Origin: Chrysomallon squamiferum
Lineage: Eukaryota > Mollusca > Gastropoda > Neomphalida > Peltospiridae
Direction: 5' to 3'
Assembly (NCBI GenBank): GCA_012295275.1
Contig: CM022679.1
Location: 17,310,342-17,374,341 of the forward strand
DNA: 64,000 nt
Positions 25,268-36,869 of the stretch are shown piece after piece; positions within the stretch are counted from its first letter, which is position 1; each line of letters starts with the position of its first letter. A model generated the notes under the pieces. It searched no databases. It worked only from the letters and a program-made list of their open reading frames with translations, and had not been told where the DNA came from. The translations under genes were made by a program, and so were the position numbers.

Positions 25268-26741
25268 CTGACAAAATAAGAAAGCAGTGGTAATATCTCC
25301 TTGTAAAATGGTTCAAACCTTAGTGGAAGTAGGATAATAACACAGCACATATATTGATTTGAGCTAACTAACTCTGTTCTGACGAACTGTTCTCATGTAA
25401 ACAACAGAGGAATCAACTTAATTATTTAGTCCACTACATAGCTTCAAGCTAATTACTATGAAGTGGGGTTATTTTTATTATTATTTTTTTATCTGAAGGA
25501 AACAAGTATTCCAGGATCATATTCTGTTAATCACAAATTTAGATTTTGATTAAGTGCTACATCCTGTAAGTCAGGAAATGACATATACTAGCTCTTGGTG
25601 GCTTTCAGAAGACCACACACTAAAAATGTTAATAACTGTAATATTTAACTGTGTTTGTTGAAAATTAGAATTACATTATCATGTGAAATAAGCATTTATA
25701 GATTATGTAAATTTACCAAGATGTTTCTTTCAATATTACTAATGTTTATACATAATCCTATAAAAATAGAGAAAGAAAAAAGAAAAAAATGAAAGAAAAA
25801 AACAGACCGTAATCCCCCCCACTGAACAACAGATTTCAAAAACATTTTTTTTTTCATGTACCTTTTATGCAGAATAACCTGAATTCTATTAAAACTGAAG
25901 AAAACAAATAGCATCAAACCTTGGCTTGGTAAAATAGATTTCTCTGTGCAGTTTTCTAGTCTTCATTCAAGAAAACTAATGAAAGGTTTATATCAGTTTA
26001 CAACACATCTGCTTAAGTTAAATGTTAATAAAAGCTGTACAAATTTCAATAGTTTTAGTGCCTCCTGGAAACACCTGCACAAAGTACATTCCCAGTATAT
26101 GAACATAAGTTGTCAGGAAACAACCAGCTGTAAACTTGTCTCATGAAAATACCTGAGCCAGAGTCTCAAATTGGGCTGTAGATCACAGCATGTCCAGCAG
26201 TACAATATCAGGTAACATTTGTCACAGGTGAGTTAATGAGACCTTGTTTATAACCTAGTTATGCCTGTTCTTTGTTCAATGAGAGATAATTAGTTACAGT
26301 AAAACAGTGTGACATATACAAATTGATGTAACTTTATATTCTTTTTAAATATCTTCTAAATAAATTTTAAATAAAGCTGGCTAAGAGTAAGAGAAAGTAA
26401 AAAATAAGATATTTCAAATATATTTTCTAACATGAAATTTAAAAAAAACTTAACGATCTTTTTCACAAATAATGTGGCAAATTAGTTGTAAGCTGTAATT
26501 TTTTTTTTTTTTTACTGATTACACTGCAGTACCATTCATTTCATGTAACAGTTTTAAAATGAATACAAATTCTGTTTAAAATTATTTTTCTGTGCCTAGA
26601 GTAAAATTTAAAAAAGTTAAGTATCACATATAAACAGGTTTTTTACCAAAAAGAAAAGAATGTTAAGGTAAGAAAAATAAACTTATTAATGTCCATTATG
26701 CATTTTTCTGTTAAATCTGGTATCACTTACATTAAGCTGAA

Positions 26742-26825
26742 AAGAATAGCTCAGTGATTAAGAGTTGCAGGCTTAACCTTTCACTATGGTCTATTCCTTT
26801 CCTGCCAATGTCCAACAAATACTGT
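26742..26825 (+). mobile_element. Possible head of a tRNA-derived SINE
   Basis: A tRNA-like internal promoter can be read. The words TAGCTCAGTGATTAAGAG at about 26748-26765 resemble an A box, and GGTCTATTCC about 30 bases later resembles a degenerate B box (GGTTCGATTCC). The spacing fits a tRNA-related SINE head. No clear body, poly-A tail or target duplication is visible, and the copy is mutated. It sits in an intron. A chance resemblance cannot be excluded. Confidence 0.4.
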
Positions 26826-27292
26826 AGCATTTACTTTCCTCTCTACTGAAAAGTCCTTATAAAGTCCTTATAATTATGCAAAACACGTATGTTAGGTGCT
26901 TGATAACCATTAATAATAAAATGTGTCATTAAGAACAAAATTTTCAGTCATATTCAACAGTTATGACATAAATAATTTTTATTATTTAATAAATATAATA
27001 AAATATAATTACAAATAAAAACAATAATACATTAAACTTTTTTTTTTTGTTATTTTTTTGTTATTTTTATTCTTCACTTAAATTGAGTTATTAAATACAT
27101 GTACATAGGAGAAAGAAAAAATAAAATGTCTGCATAATCCAGTACTGGTAATAAAATATGTTAACATAAACAATTTATTTTTTATTTTTAATAACCAACA
27201 TCACTTCACCGAACTCTTTACAAAACAAAATTGTTTGTGTTGATAATATAAATACCAAATACAGAAACTCTAACTCTGCTAAACAGCACTAC

Positions 27293-27317
27293 TAATTATC
27301 ACTGTTTTTCTGAGCTG
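27293..27317 (-). CDS. Tentative 25-nt exon (QLRKTVII)
   Basis: A strong acceptor (AACAGCTTTCAG) precedes 25 bases that read QLRKTVII plus one base, ending at an A|GTAGTG donor of moderate quality. It enters in phase 0 and exits in phase 1, which links the 27.6-kb exon (exit 0) to the 25.2-kb exon (entry 1). The joined reading TLQNVV-QLRKTVII-(R)-YLCFLSE is a plausible continuous domain. A second possible donor lies three bases further on and keeps the same phase. Confidence 0.35.
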
Positions 27318-27639
27318 CTGAAAGCTGTTTGAATTTCTTTTAAACTTGACAAAAGAAAAATGAACTTCTCTAATTATCAATTAACATGATGATGTTTTAG
27401 TATTCAGACAGTTATCATTTTGGTTTTACCTTTCTTTTGTTGTGTCTGTGTGTTTGAAAGAAAAAGAAAAAAATGTGTGTGGGTGACTAATTATACATGT
27501 GTGTGTGTGTTTTTATGGTTAAGCATTCACACACACAGACATACATTTTTCTTCAAAGATTTCTCTGAATATATTGTAACTATCATAAAATTTTATTTCT
27601 TTTCTAACAAGGAGACATTTATAAGAATCAAGGTCTTAC

Positions 27640-27725
27640 CACCACATTCTGCAATGTTCTGTCAGTGTTTATGTGACACAGATCTCCACAAATTATGACA
27701 GTTGCAACATATAATCTTTTGCAAA
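27640..27725 (-). CDS. Internal exon: hydrophobic strand-like segment (CKRLYVATVIICGDLCHI...)
   Basis: This exon is 86 nt, entry phase 1 and exit phase 0, with a near-perfect donor (GTG|GTAAGA). It encodes 28 residues beginning CKRLYVATVIICGDLCHI and ending TLQNVV. The frame stays open for 15 further codons upstream of the acceptor, so the exact 5' edge (AAAG| at 27726) is less sure than the 3' edge. Alternating hydrophobic residues suggest beta strands, possibly part of a PH-like or other small beta fold; this is an inference. The Val-Val ending and the next exons recall, from memory only, the N-terminal region of vertebrate C12orf56. Confidence 0.6.
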
Positions 27726-28122
27726 CTTTCACATGTTCAGGTTGAAACCCACAAACAAAGAGTTATAAACTGTCTACAAGTGAGTCCAGCAACATTATTA
27801 GTTTTAATTCAATAAAAAGGAAAAAGTAAACTAAAATAAAAATAAATTAATTAATTAAGAAAATTCCTTTACAAAAAATCTATATCCCATAAATTTTTTA
27901 TTTTATATGCATGTTTAAAAGAAAAGTTATTTTTTGTTGTTAAATTATCATTAAATTTTTAATAACCACATCCTTCTTTTTGAATTACATTTAATAATAA
28001 AGCTTCTTGTTAAATTAAGATTTAATATATAAAACAGAAACAAGCAATCCTTTTTGAAGTTCAAACATTCAGATTTAATGATACTCCAATTATAATGAAT
28101 TAACTGAATGGAGGATTTATTC

Positions 28123-28161
<39 letters not shown>

Positions 28162-31100
28162 ATATTATTTATCTGCTTTCTTGGCCTTTACAAAAAAACA
28201 ACCCCAAAATTACCAATATTATCTGAGGTCAGTTTTAATTCACAGTGACAATGGATAGTATGCTCAAAAGACAATCATCTTACATTTTTTTACATCAAAA
28301 ATATTTTGAATACAAAGATGTGCAAATTCAACCATTATGCCATTACGTAACTATTTATTTACAGACATTTAATACAAAGAGAGACACTCACCCATTTGGT
28401 ATTTAGCACTAAATGATCAATATTTTTGAGATCTTTCAAAACTAATTTTTTTTTTCAATGAAAATCACCAGGGAAACTTCATTTTAACAACATGAGGAGT
28501 CATTGAATTTTTTATATTTTTAATTTTGTTTATGAATTGACAAGGAATGATAATTTTATTGTATATTATTTTTTTTTAAACATATGCACATATGCCATTT
28601 GTATCCATTGTAGTGATCTTAAAAATGAAATTATCGTCACATCTTTTACTGAACTGGTTGAAATATTTTAATAAATATAGTTGCAATGTGGAAGTATCAT
28701 TTTGATTAGTCAACTATAGACCTATTATACTTTATCAATAAACTACTATGCAAATATTCAGATTGCAATTTCTTGACAAAAAAACAAAATAAAATATAAT
28801 AATAATAATAATAATAAAAATAAATAAAATAGTACCAGTTGAAGATATCTTTCCATAAAGATGTTCTGAAAAGCTGCTCGTTAAATTATATTTATTTTCT
28901 CTAATTATAAAGGCCTCCCACAATGTTTACGCAGGACAGGTTTTGTTTACAGACAATACACCCAACTTGAGAAGTCTTGCTGATCAATAATAAATTAATG
29001 TAAACAGTTATTATCAATTCTTTTATTTTTCTTGACTTTATTCTTAGCATCATTTTTACTTAATTTGTGTTTTCATTTACCACCTTTCCTATAAATAATT
29101 TTTTGTTTCTATCAAATGTCTGTTGTCTAGCTAGTGTGTTATAAAAATAAATAAATAAATAAATAAATACTAATTTAAATTTAAAAAAAATACAAAATAC
29201 AAAATATACATTATTATAGTAATTTTTCAGCAGTACCATAATAACCATAAATTTAAAACACATTTATAAACTACATATGTTCTTATTAATATTATAATCA
29301 TGGAAGCATAAAATCACTATTTGAAAATAAAATGGTCTGAAATTAAAATAACTCAAAACAAGACAGAAACTAAGGTATACTTGATTAACTGAGAAAAACA
29401 AAATGATTTTAATTACAAATAGAAGTATTAGATTGTCAAGTAATTTTGAGACACATCTTAAAATATTCAACGAAGCATTCCATCTATCATGCAAAAAAGA
29501 CAAAAGAAAAAAACAACTCTTGAATAAGGAGAAAGCACATTGATTGAACAGTTTTAAACAATAAGAAAGGAAATTTTATTCATTTCAGACATATTTCTTT
29601 TTAATATGTTAACTGGCTAATTAATTTAAAAATACAATATCTTACAAGTCACATTATTAAAACTAAAAAACTGTTTACCTGCATTATGTGGAATTCAACC
29701 TCTTCTTAATGTATTTTAGGGTATCTTTATTGTGAGTGAAATGTGATAAAAATATATATTTTTTAAATATTACCAAAACCAACATATGTATAACAAGTTT
29801 ATTTATTTTTTATTTAAAAAGTATTTTGCATGCCCTTTCAAGCAGATACAAAAATATTATTCATAAATAAACCCCTGCAATAAATCGGTAATTTTACTAG
29901 TGCTTATTTTTCATATCCTGTTTATACAGTTTGATGTCTGGATGTTTCAAAATGTTCAATTTAAAAAAAAAGAAAAAAAGAAGAAGTTAAAGATGAAATA
30001 TCAAATTTAAAGAAAAACCTATTTACAAGTTTGTTTTATTGTTTTACTCTTTTTTAATAGAAATAGTTTATTAAAATGTCTAAAAATGCTTATGCAAAAT
30101 TTATCAGCAGCATGCAATAATAATATAGTAAAATAATAATAAATAATGATTATAAAAACTTACATTCAGTTAATATTACTGAAATATGAAATAATATTTT
30201 ATCATTATACTCTACAATAAATTTTTTAATTTTATTTTTGCCTACAATAGTTTATTTATTTTCAGTGCCATACAGTGTTTATTTTTTTTTTATAGAATAT
30301 TAGTTAAATTGCATGCGATCAACTGTAAACATCAGAAAGCATGCTAAACTGAAGGGAAAAAATCCACTTAGTATTGCAGCGCATTCTGAAGCAAAAACAA
30401 TAGCACCAACATATGCATGCATGAAAAACATGTCATTAGATGATGCACAATTAAGTGAGGCACACTAACACCACTCAAAAAAAAAGGCACATACCTATAG
30501 ACATGTATCCAAGGTGATGAATGAAGAGAAACTGTAACACAATGCAACTAAATGAAAGCATTATATATCAATATTATAAGCAATACTTTTTTCTTTAAAA
30601 AAAAAAAAAATTTTTATTGGACTTATTTATTAAAAAATGAAAAAAATCAAGAAAATAAAAAATAAAACACCTCATGCAATTTTTATCAGCATATAAATAT
30701 GACTTCAGTGTGCATGCATGCACAACAAAAAAGACCTCACTGAATTTATTCAACAAGATCACAATAATTCAGATTGTTATTTATAAATGATACTTTTTAT
30801 CTTTATCAATAAAAGTAAACTGAAGTGTTGAATGTTATTAAAAATAAAGTAATAACAATAAAAATAATAATAAAGAAGTAGTAAATGAGGTAGCAGTAAT
30901 ATATTATAATGAGGTATAGTAGTGGTAGCATACCAGCAGAAGAAAACATTCCTGTTGTCCAGTTATTATGAAAAGGTCAATGTTACTGTGTCAACTTTTT
31001 TTCATGTTTTACTACTAGATAACAGATTGTGTTCACTGTCAAAATGCATGACAATTATTAGTCAATTTTAAATAACTTAAAGTTGAAAAATTGCAATTTC

Positions 31101-33637
31101 ATATATTTTATTTATGATTAAAATACAGTTTATCAACAGTTTTCTTTATCATGCTTAAAGTATGTGTAAACTACTTAATATATATATGTCATTTTATATC
31201 TTGAAATTGAATTATCCTGGATAGATACTTTTAATTAGATCAGATGTATTGTCAGTGGGTGATATTTAAGAGATTATTTGCAGTGTTTAATAAAAATTAA
31301 TTTAAACATTAGTTAACACAATTCTTTAATTTTGTTTCCTTTTTAAATGCACGTTAGATTATTTCTGTTTTAAAATTTAATAGCAAATCATTATTTATAT
31401 CCTTGTAAACTTTTTTATAGTCAAATGTTGTTAATTTCCATAAAATGATTTATTATACAAAACATGTATGGTTTTAATTTTGTTTACATCATAAGTTGAA
31501 CAACTTTATATGCTGATACATTTTTTTTTAAAGACATCTCACATATATATATATATATATATTAAGTTAATGATTATGACTGATCAGACTGTCTGAAGCA
31601 GAGGGAACAATAAGAAAATCACCCTCTAGGTATACACGATGCCAGGACATGAGAATGTCTTCAGTATGTGCTATACACACAAATAACTCAAGTGTTGAGA
31701 TTTAATTATCTATATTAACATCATTAATGTGACAGGTCACAAATCCATTTAAAAAGAATCAGTTTACTTGACAGAGGGGTAATTTTCTAACAATGAGATT
31801 TTCAAAGAGGGAGGAATAACTTAAAAGTGTTAGTTGCTTTTTAACCATTTTCATTTCAAGTTTTTTTTTTTTTGTTTTAAATTAATATTTATTTTCATTC
31901 ATCTTAAAGTTTATTATGATTATCAGTATAACTTTAATGTTAATTAAGTATATAATGATAAATCTAGTTATATCAATTAACAGTACGTCCTCAAATGATC
32001 AGTTTGATGTACACAAGTTTGACAGAGCTTCATAAATTATATTTATAATTCTCTTTGACAGACTTTATCTTTTCAGGGCGACTTACAATGTTTAGCCTAT
32101 CTGTTGCACAAACAGTTGTAAACCTATTTGTTTATTTGAGTTTATTAATATCAGATGTATCCATGAAATCTATGTTGTAAATCTAATAGTTTAGTGAGAT
32201 TTATTCAAAATGCTTGCAATATTTTGTTAGTGTTTTTGAGGAATTTTTTGGGGTGGCTTGCTTTTATATATATGGTTGTAAATTTACTTGTTTATTTATA
32301 TCACATTTATTCACATGTGTATAATTTAATACAACTCCTGTATGCATAATTGTTTGTTCTGGTTGATTAATATAAAACATTTATAAAAAAAATTACTTGT
32401 TTTGGTTTATTTATATACTTACATGTATCCAAAATTAATGTTTTGCCTACTAATGTAATAAATTCCATAATGCTCTGTCATGTAACAATAGAAAGATTTT
32501 TATCTGACTTGACTCCAGCAGGCATGGAGTATGGATCAATATACAAGCATGTTTTTTATGGTGTTGTAAATCACCATGCTATTCTGACAAAGAATGTTAT
32601 CTGAATAACATATAGCCTGCTGTAACACTTTAACTTAAAGTGACATCACATGTTGTCTTGATAAAAAAACTTTCAGTTAATGCTTCACAGGACAGAGAAT
32701 TTTAGCAGAGTTTCTTAACAAGAAATTATTATAGACAGATTATGACCTACAGTTTAAGATTTCTTATTGTACTGACAGAAAACGAAAGAACAACCAGTAA
32801 AGTTGTATCTTTAAATGTTACCAAACATTTTCAATTTTCAATTCTTTTTTTTTAAATTTCATTTTTGTTATTCCTTAAAATTTGTTTTAAAATGAATGGC
32901 TTAATTTCTTATTAGTTAATTAGTTTCTGCCTTTCAACTTTCATTACCAATTCATTATAGTTTCTTTTCATTTTTTTTTTCCACCTGTGAAAAGTAAATA
33001 CCATGTTATAATTTCCATTTTAAAGCATATTATTCTGCTAAGAATATTTATTGGTACTGAGATATGTTTGGTTCACCCTGGAAAGTCAATATATCTTCTG
33101 TTTACATGTATGTAGATCATTCCAAATAACATGATAAAATTTATTACAATGAACTAATGTTGTATGGACAGAGAACACTATAAACCATGAATAACCATTC
33201 CCAAGAGATTAATAACAGTGTCATGAACAGCAATGCAAATTGAGCCGTTCCTTTCACCAGTAGCATACTCTCAATATCAAACATGCTTGGAATACAAATG
33301 TGACAAAGGAGTGACTAAAGCAGTGAAGTGCAATACACGTTACATTGTCAGCGGTTACTGAGTTAACAAGAATATAAAGAACTTAACAAAATAACTTACT
33401 AAAAAAATATATATACAAAATATATATCTATAATACAGAAACAGTACTATGAAAATAGTAATGTTTACTTAATACACTGCAATTTGCTTAACAGTTCTTT
33501 TACAGTTATTAAATGGTGAAACTGTTGGAAGCACTAAAAGCTTCCTCTATAATTCTTAATAAATTTCAATATCAGTTTTTTTTTTTTTGTCATTTTGAAT
33601 GAAACATGAAAACAGTCACTTTTGTTACCAGTAGTTA
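27726..33637. other. Large first intron region, AT-rich
   Basis: Apart from the tentative exon at 31768-31786 I see no supported gene. Short repeats occur: TTA/TAA runs at 28120-28170 and 28798-28818, a TAAA run at 29146-29168, and a TA run at 31543-31561. Several small open stretches with donor-like sites (28390-28450, 29060-29140, 29660-29700) do not join in phase. Confidence 0.4.
31768..31786 (-). CDS. Tentative 19-nt exon 2 (KITPLS)
   Basis: A polypyrimidine-rich acceptor (on the minus strand TTCCTCCCTCTTTG..., ending GTTAG) is followed by 19 open bases and a GTAAAC donor. It enters in phase 0, as exon 1 leaves, and exits in phase 1, as the 27.6-kb exon requires. That phase fit is the only reason to list it. 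An exon this short can easily arise by chance in AT-rich DNA. Confidence 0.2.
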
Positions 33638-33639
33638 TA

Positions 33640-34825
33640 GGGCAAGGTGGGGTAATTCTGGCCCCCTTTTCTATACAACCTTATCTACAGCTTCACAGAC
33701 AAAAGGAAACAACAAAATGGAGTGAATAATGTGTAGTATATCTATTTCTGCTTCAAAACAAACAAACACTAAATGCATAGTGTTTATACTTTTGAAATGG
33801 GAACCAGGTTAACAATTGTTGTCAGGGGCCAGATTTGCCCCATTGATTTGGGGTAAATCATGATGTATTTTGGTCTTCAAATTTGTTGTACTGATTATTG
33901 CTACATAATCACTGACAACTGTTAATGATAATTAGTACTAATCATAACTAATCATAACAAGATTCAAAACTTCAATAAATTAAAATTCCTTGACAAAATC
34001 ACACAAGAATGCAATATCTTTCAAATCTGCACCAGCTGGGATTTTGAGGTTTGCACAAGGATGAAGACAATACCAATTTGGGCACCCATCACATCCTATG
34101 AATTCATCAGAATTCATGTCATCATCAACTCTACCAGAGTTCACATTTTTCTTATGTATCTACAACATCTCTTTGCTCCCTCTGCCTTTTTTTCCTCCTT
34201 CCTCTTCTTCTCTGCCAACGCTTCTTCTTCTGTCAAGGTTTCAGCATACCTCATTTTCTTGATTGTTTTTAAGTTTGACGACGTGCCCCACCAGATGGAT
34301 CATAGACTTTCAATTGATTCAAAAATCTTAAATAAAACTCAGAATGGATTGTATCTGTGCCAAAAACTATTGATTTCACCACCATACATGGAGGCCAGAT
34401 TTACCCCATGAATGAGAGCCAGAATTTCCCCAAGTGGTGGAGTAAAATAAAACATACACTCCTTTCCTAATTACCACATATTAATCAAGTTTCTTCTGCT
34501 AAACTTAAGAATTGATTATATGTTTACCTCTCATAAGTTATCACTAACCTTATGTCTGTCTATAGGAGTAAAAAAATAACACTCACTTTTGAATTCTCAA
34601 AATGAACTTTTTTTACAACCTTGTAGTTTTCACTACTTTCATGGCCACTATACTTCACATGTAAATGGTTGATTACCTACATCCTTTGTTCTAATGAGAG
34701 ATAGGAAGATTCTGTTTATATCAACAAAGTTCCAGAAGCCTGCACAGAACAGTATAGTGGCTGTAAGTTAAAATATACCTTAGGTGCCAGAACTGCCCCA
34801 GGGCCAGAATTACCCCACCTTACCC
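33640..34825 (-). mobile_element. TIR DNA transposon with TA target duplication (pogo/Jerky-like, internally deleted)
   Basis: The left end GGGCAAGGTGGGGTAATTCT at 33640 is the inverted copy of the right end at 34799-34825, with one mismatch in about 25 bases. TA dinucleotides flank both ends (33638-33639 and 34826-34827), as expected for Tc1/mariner-pogo superfamily insertions. The element is about 1.19 kb, too short to encode a full transposase. Inside, the minus strand keeps remnants of a transposase C-terminus (see 33980-34258). The 14-bp phrase GCCAGAATTACCCC, present in both ends, also recurs internally. The element interrupts intron 1 of the host gene. Confidence 0.85.
33980..34258 (-). 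pseudogene. C-terminal transposase remnant with PHD-like zinc-finger motif
   Basis: Two adjacent minus-strand frames are joined by one frameshift. The first reads KKMRYAETLTEEEALAEKKR and then a lysine/glutamate-rich helix (about 34140-34258). The second, ending in TAA at 33980, reads NSDEFIGCDGCPNWYCLHPC and then LKDIAFLCDFVKEF. The spacing C-x2-C...C-x2-H-x2-C...C resembles the PHD-like tail found in many invertebrate pogo/Jerky-type transposases. The catalytic region is absent and stops precede the first frame, so it is a broken relic. Confidence 0.7.
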
Positions 34826-34827
34826 TA

Positions 34828-35523
34828 CTAGTTTTATCAAAGCTAATGAAAATATGAGACATTAATGTGAATCTCAGAATGAAATTTTATTGTTTTCTTT
34901 TTTTAAATTACTTTAAAATGCTTTATAAGCCCTATGTAATACATTTAAACACACATACAATATAATAATAATAATTAATAAATAAAAATAATAATATATA
35001 AATGAATTTTTAAAAAATATTAATAAAATAAAAAAAAAAAAAAAAAAAAAATTGAAAATAATATTATAATTGTTGTACAATTTAAAATCCTGAACCTGAA
35101 TATAAACGCTGAAATATCATGTACTGAAATTTTAAAAAAAAAAAAAAAAAAAAAAAAATATCATATATTCTTAATTAATATTTTTCTTTTTATTTAAACA
35201 TTTCAATAGAATCAACAATCAAATCGATATCAACTATTATATTTTAATACTAGTAGGTTTACTGTGCATTTTTATTTTCAACTATTAATCCAGTATTATT
35301 GTTTCTTTTTCAATTACAAATAACAGCTATAATAAATCGAAATTATTTTAACACAGTTTAAGTGTAAATTATCAAGTCTAAGAATGTCAGCTTGCCTCGG
35401 TCATTCTGGCCCATACTGTGCAAACTGTTAAAACGAACTACAAAGACAGGCTAAAGCGCACCTTTTTCTTTGTCATCGGGTGTCATTTAACAAAAACAAA
35501 TCGCTCAAAAAATCCCAACTTAC
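34828..35523. other. Intron 1 proximal part with A-rich runs
   Basis: Two long poly-A tracts (35030-35051 and 35135-35158) lie in AT-rich DNA. CpG and GC rise towards the exon 1 donor at 35523. No coding feature besides exon 1 is seen. Confidence 0.5.
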
Positions 35524-35721
35524 CTCTCCACTGCCTCTGTTTTCTTTGTTTTCTTCGTTATTATCACTTGTCCCATTTACTCTAACGGGTGTTTGTGTAG
35601 TGTTGCTTTCGCTCTTTAAGCGAAAGTCCGATTTAGGATCTCTAGGATAAAATTTCATTAAAGAATCTTCAATTTTCATTATAGGGCCATTCCCCGCAAC
35701 CCGAGTTATGGTCTCCGCCAT
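35524..35721 (-). CDS. Exon 1: start codon and acidic N-terminal leader
   Basis: This 198-nt exon encodes 66 residues starting MAETITRVAGNGPIMK. I chose the ATG at 35721 because its context is strong (AACATGG, with G at +4). An in-frame ATG at 35769 would add 16 residues but lies in poorer context. The leader contains a short amphipathic piece (residues 15-30, KIEDSLMKFYPRDPK) and then a polar region rich in Asn, Glu, Ser and Thr (residues 38-66) that looks disordered. It ends GGA GAG followed by GTAAGT, an ideal donor, in phase 0. CpG and GC are high, as expected for a first exon next to a promoter. I do not recognise the family from this exon alone. Confidence 0.7.
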
Positions 35722-36120
35722 GTTGAACGAAAGAAATGACCGCTCAATCAAAAAGCACGCGTTTGACACTGCAGCTGTTTGTTCCCTAAAGTCCCAAGTT
35801 CAGTGACACATGCGTAAGTTTGTAGAACTAAACGTTCTTGTAAGAAACACGAGTTTCCGTAACATATATCCGTTCTATCGCTAAAAGTCTTATCACATCA
35901 AACCAGTGTCCCTTAGTCACAACCCAATCCACGGATGAAAAACAATAGACTACCCGGATGTCCCAGCACATGAAAGGGTTCCAGTGTTTTGGTTTGCAGT
36001 CGCCACCTGCTTTAATCGAACACCTTTGATTGGTGGAGGAAAAAATCAATTTTCCTGTGATTCGTCAGTATCGTGTGGATGCAATGTTTAGAACAGACGG
36101 CACGCGTACGATTAAGCACT
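35722..36120 (-). promoter_or_regulatory. Probable promoter and 5' leader of the minus-strand gene
   Basis: The 400 bases upstream of exon 1 are much richer in GC and CpG than the DNA on either side. CCAAT-type words are present (CCAATC near 35925 and the inverse GATTGG near 36027). No TATA box is placed convincingly. The initiator region around 35715-35724 reads ACATGGCGGAGA on the minus strand, which also fits a YY1-type ATGGCGG element often found at the start codons of housekeeping genes. CpG frequency changes at this point: sparse to the left, common to the right. Divergent transcription to the right is possible, but I found no plus-strand exon to support it. Confidence 0.5.
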
Positions 36121-36270
36121 GAGTTTCTTTCTTTCTTTCTTTCGCTGTTCTTTTCATTCATTTTAATGCCTACAGTTTTAAGTGAATGTCAGCAACTAAG
36201 TTCCCGTAGCTTTGTTACAAATTTTAACAAAAAAAAAATGCGTAGGCTACAGATATAATATTCAAATTTC

Positions 36271-36309
<39 letters not shown>

Positions 36310-36797
36310 TTATTATTATTATTATATAAATTTATTTTATTTTTATTATTATTATTTTTTAAATCTATACGCCAAACTGAATCTAAGAACTAAATTATTA
36401 TTTAGTTAAATCGTTTGGTTTGTTTGCGTCTTTCGGTATACGTCATAATTATGACCTATATCAGAGGGCTAAAATTTATTTTAAGAATTAAGATAATGCG
36501 AGTTTGCTGTTGTGTTTTAACTTGGTGTAAAAAAAAAAACAATTACATTAATGAGCAAAGTCTTCCTTTAAATGGAATCACCCAGTATTTTTTAAGATAA
36601 CAATATGTATACCTACTTGCCATTATATTAAATGCTAGATATTACAAAATTTGTATAATACCTTACTATAATAATATCGGATCTACGTAATATGAAGTAA
36701 TATTGCATAATTGTTTTTATTTTAGTAAATCCTCCCATTCACCGTTTTGTTTTTCCTTTTTACACTTTGAAAATATAATCTATTTTCTTATAGTCTC

Positions 36798-36869
<72 letters not shown>

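Larger units (their letters stand above)
2190..35721 (-). other. Locus of a split protein-coding gene (N-terminal part; 3' end outside window)
   Basis: This entry gives the extent of the gene whose exons are listed separately. Exon 1 begins at 35721 and coding-like exons continue to 2190, where an open donor shows that the gene runs off the left edge. The exons are short (13-163 nt) and the introns run from a few hundred bases to several kilobases. The joined product starts with an acidic, probably disordered 66-residue leader. A hydrophobic, strand-like stretch follows (exons at 27.6, 27.3 and 25.2 kb), then a Ser/Thr/Glu-rich linker (20.2 kb), then long helix-forming segments rich in Leu, Ile and Phe (19.1 kb down to 2.2 kb). 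No signal peptide or clear transmembrane protein pattern is seen. The family is not securely recognised. The reconstruction rests on splice sites, frame openness and phase joining only, with no transcript evidence. Confidence 0.7.

Noticed and set aside
25588-25618. Minus-strand 31-nt candidate exon before a GTATAT donor
   Set aside because: Two frames are open and neither bridges the required phases.
26139-26215. Minus-strand open stretch with a GTATTT donor (NLRLWL or QFETLAQ)
   Set aside because: All frames are partly open and no phase links it to the flanking exons.
28398-28447. Minus-strand candidate exon reading LKDLKNIDHLVLNTKW before a GTGAGT donor
   Set aside because: The acceptor is preceded by a run of A with a poor pyrimidine tract, and entry phase 1 with exit phase 0 does not chain with the neighbouring exons.
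29090-29140. Minus-strand candidate exon reading RQQTFDRNKKLFIGKV before a GTAAAT donor
   Set aside because: It does not join in phase with the 27.6-kb exon, and the frame is short enough to be chance in AT-rich DNA.
34061-34411. 116-codon plus-strand ORF
   Set aside because: It is the shadow of the transposase relic on the opposite strand and has no family signal.
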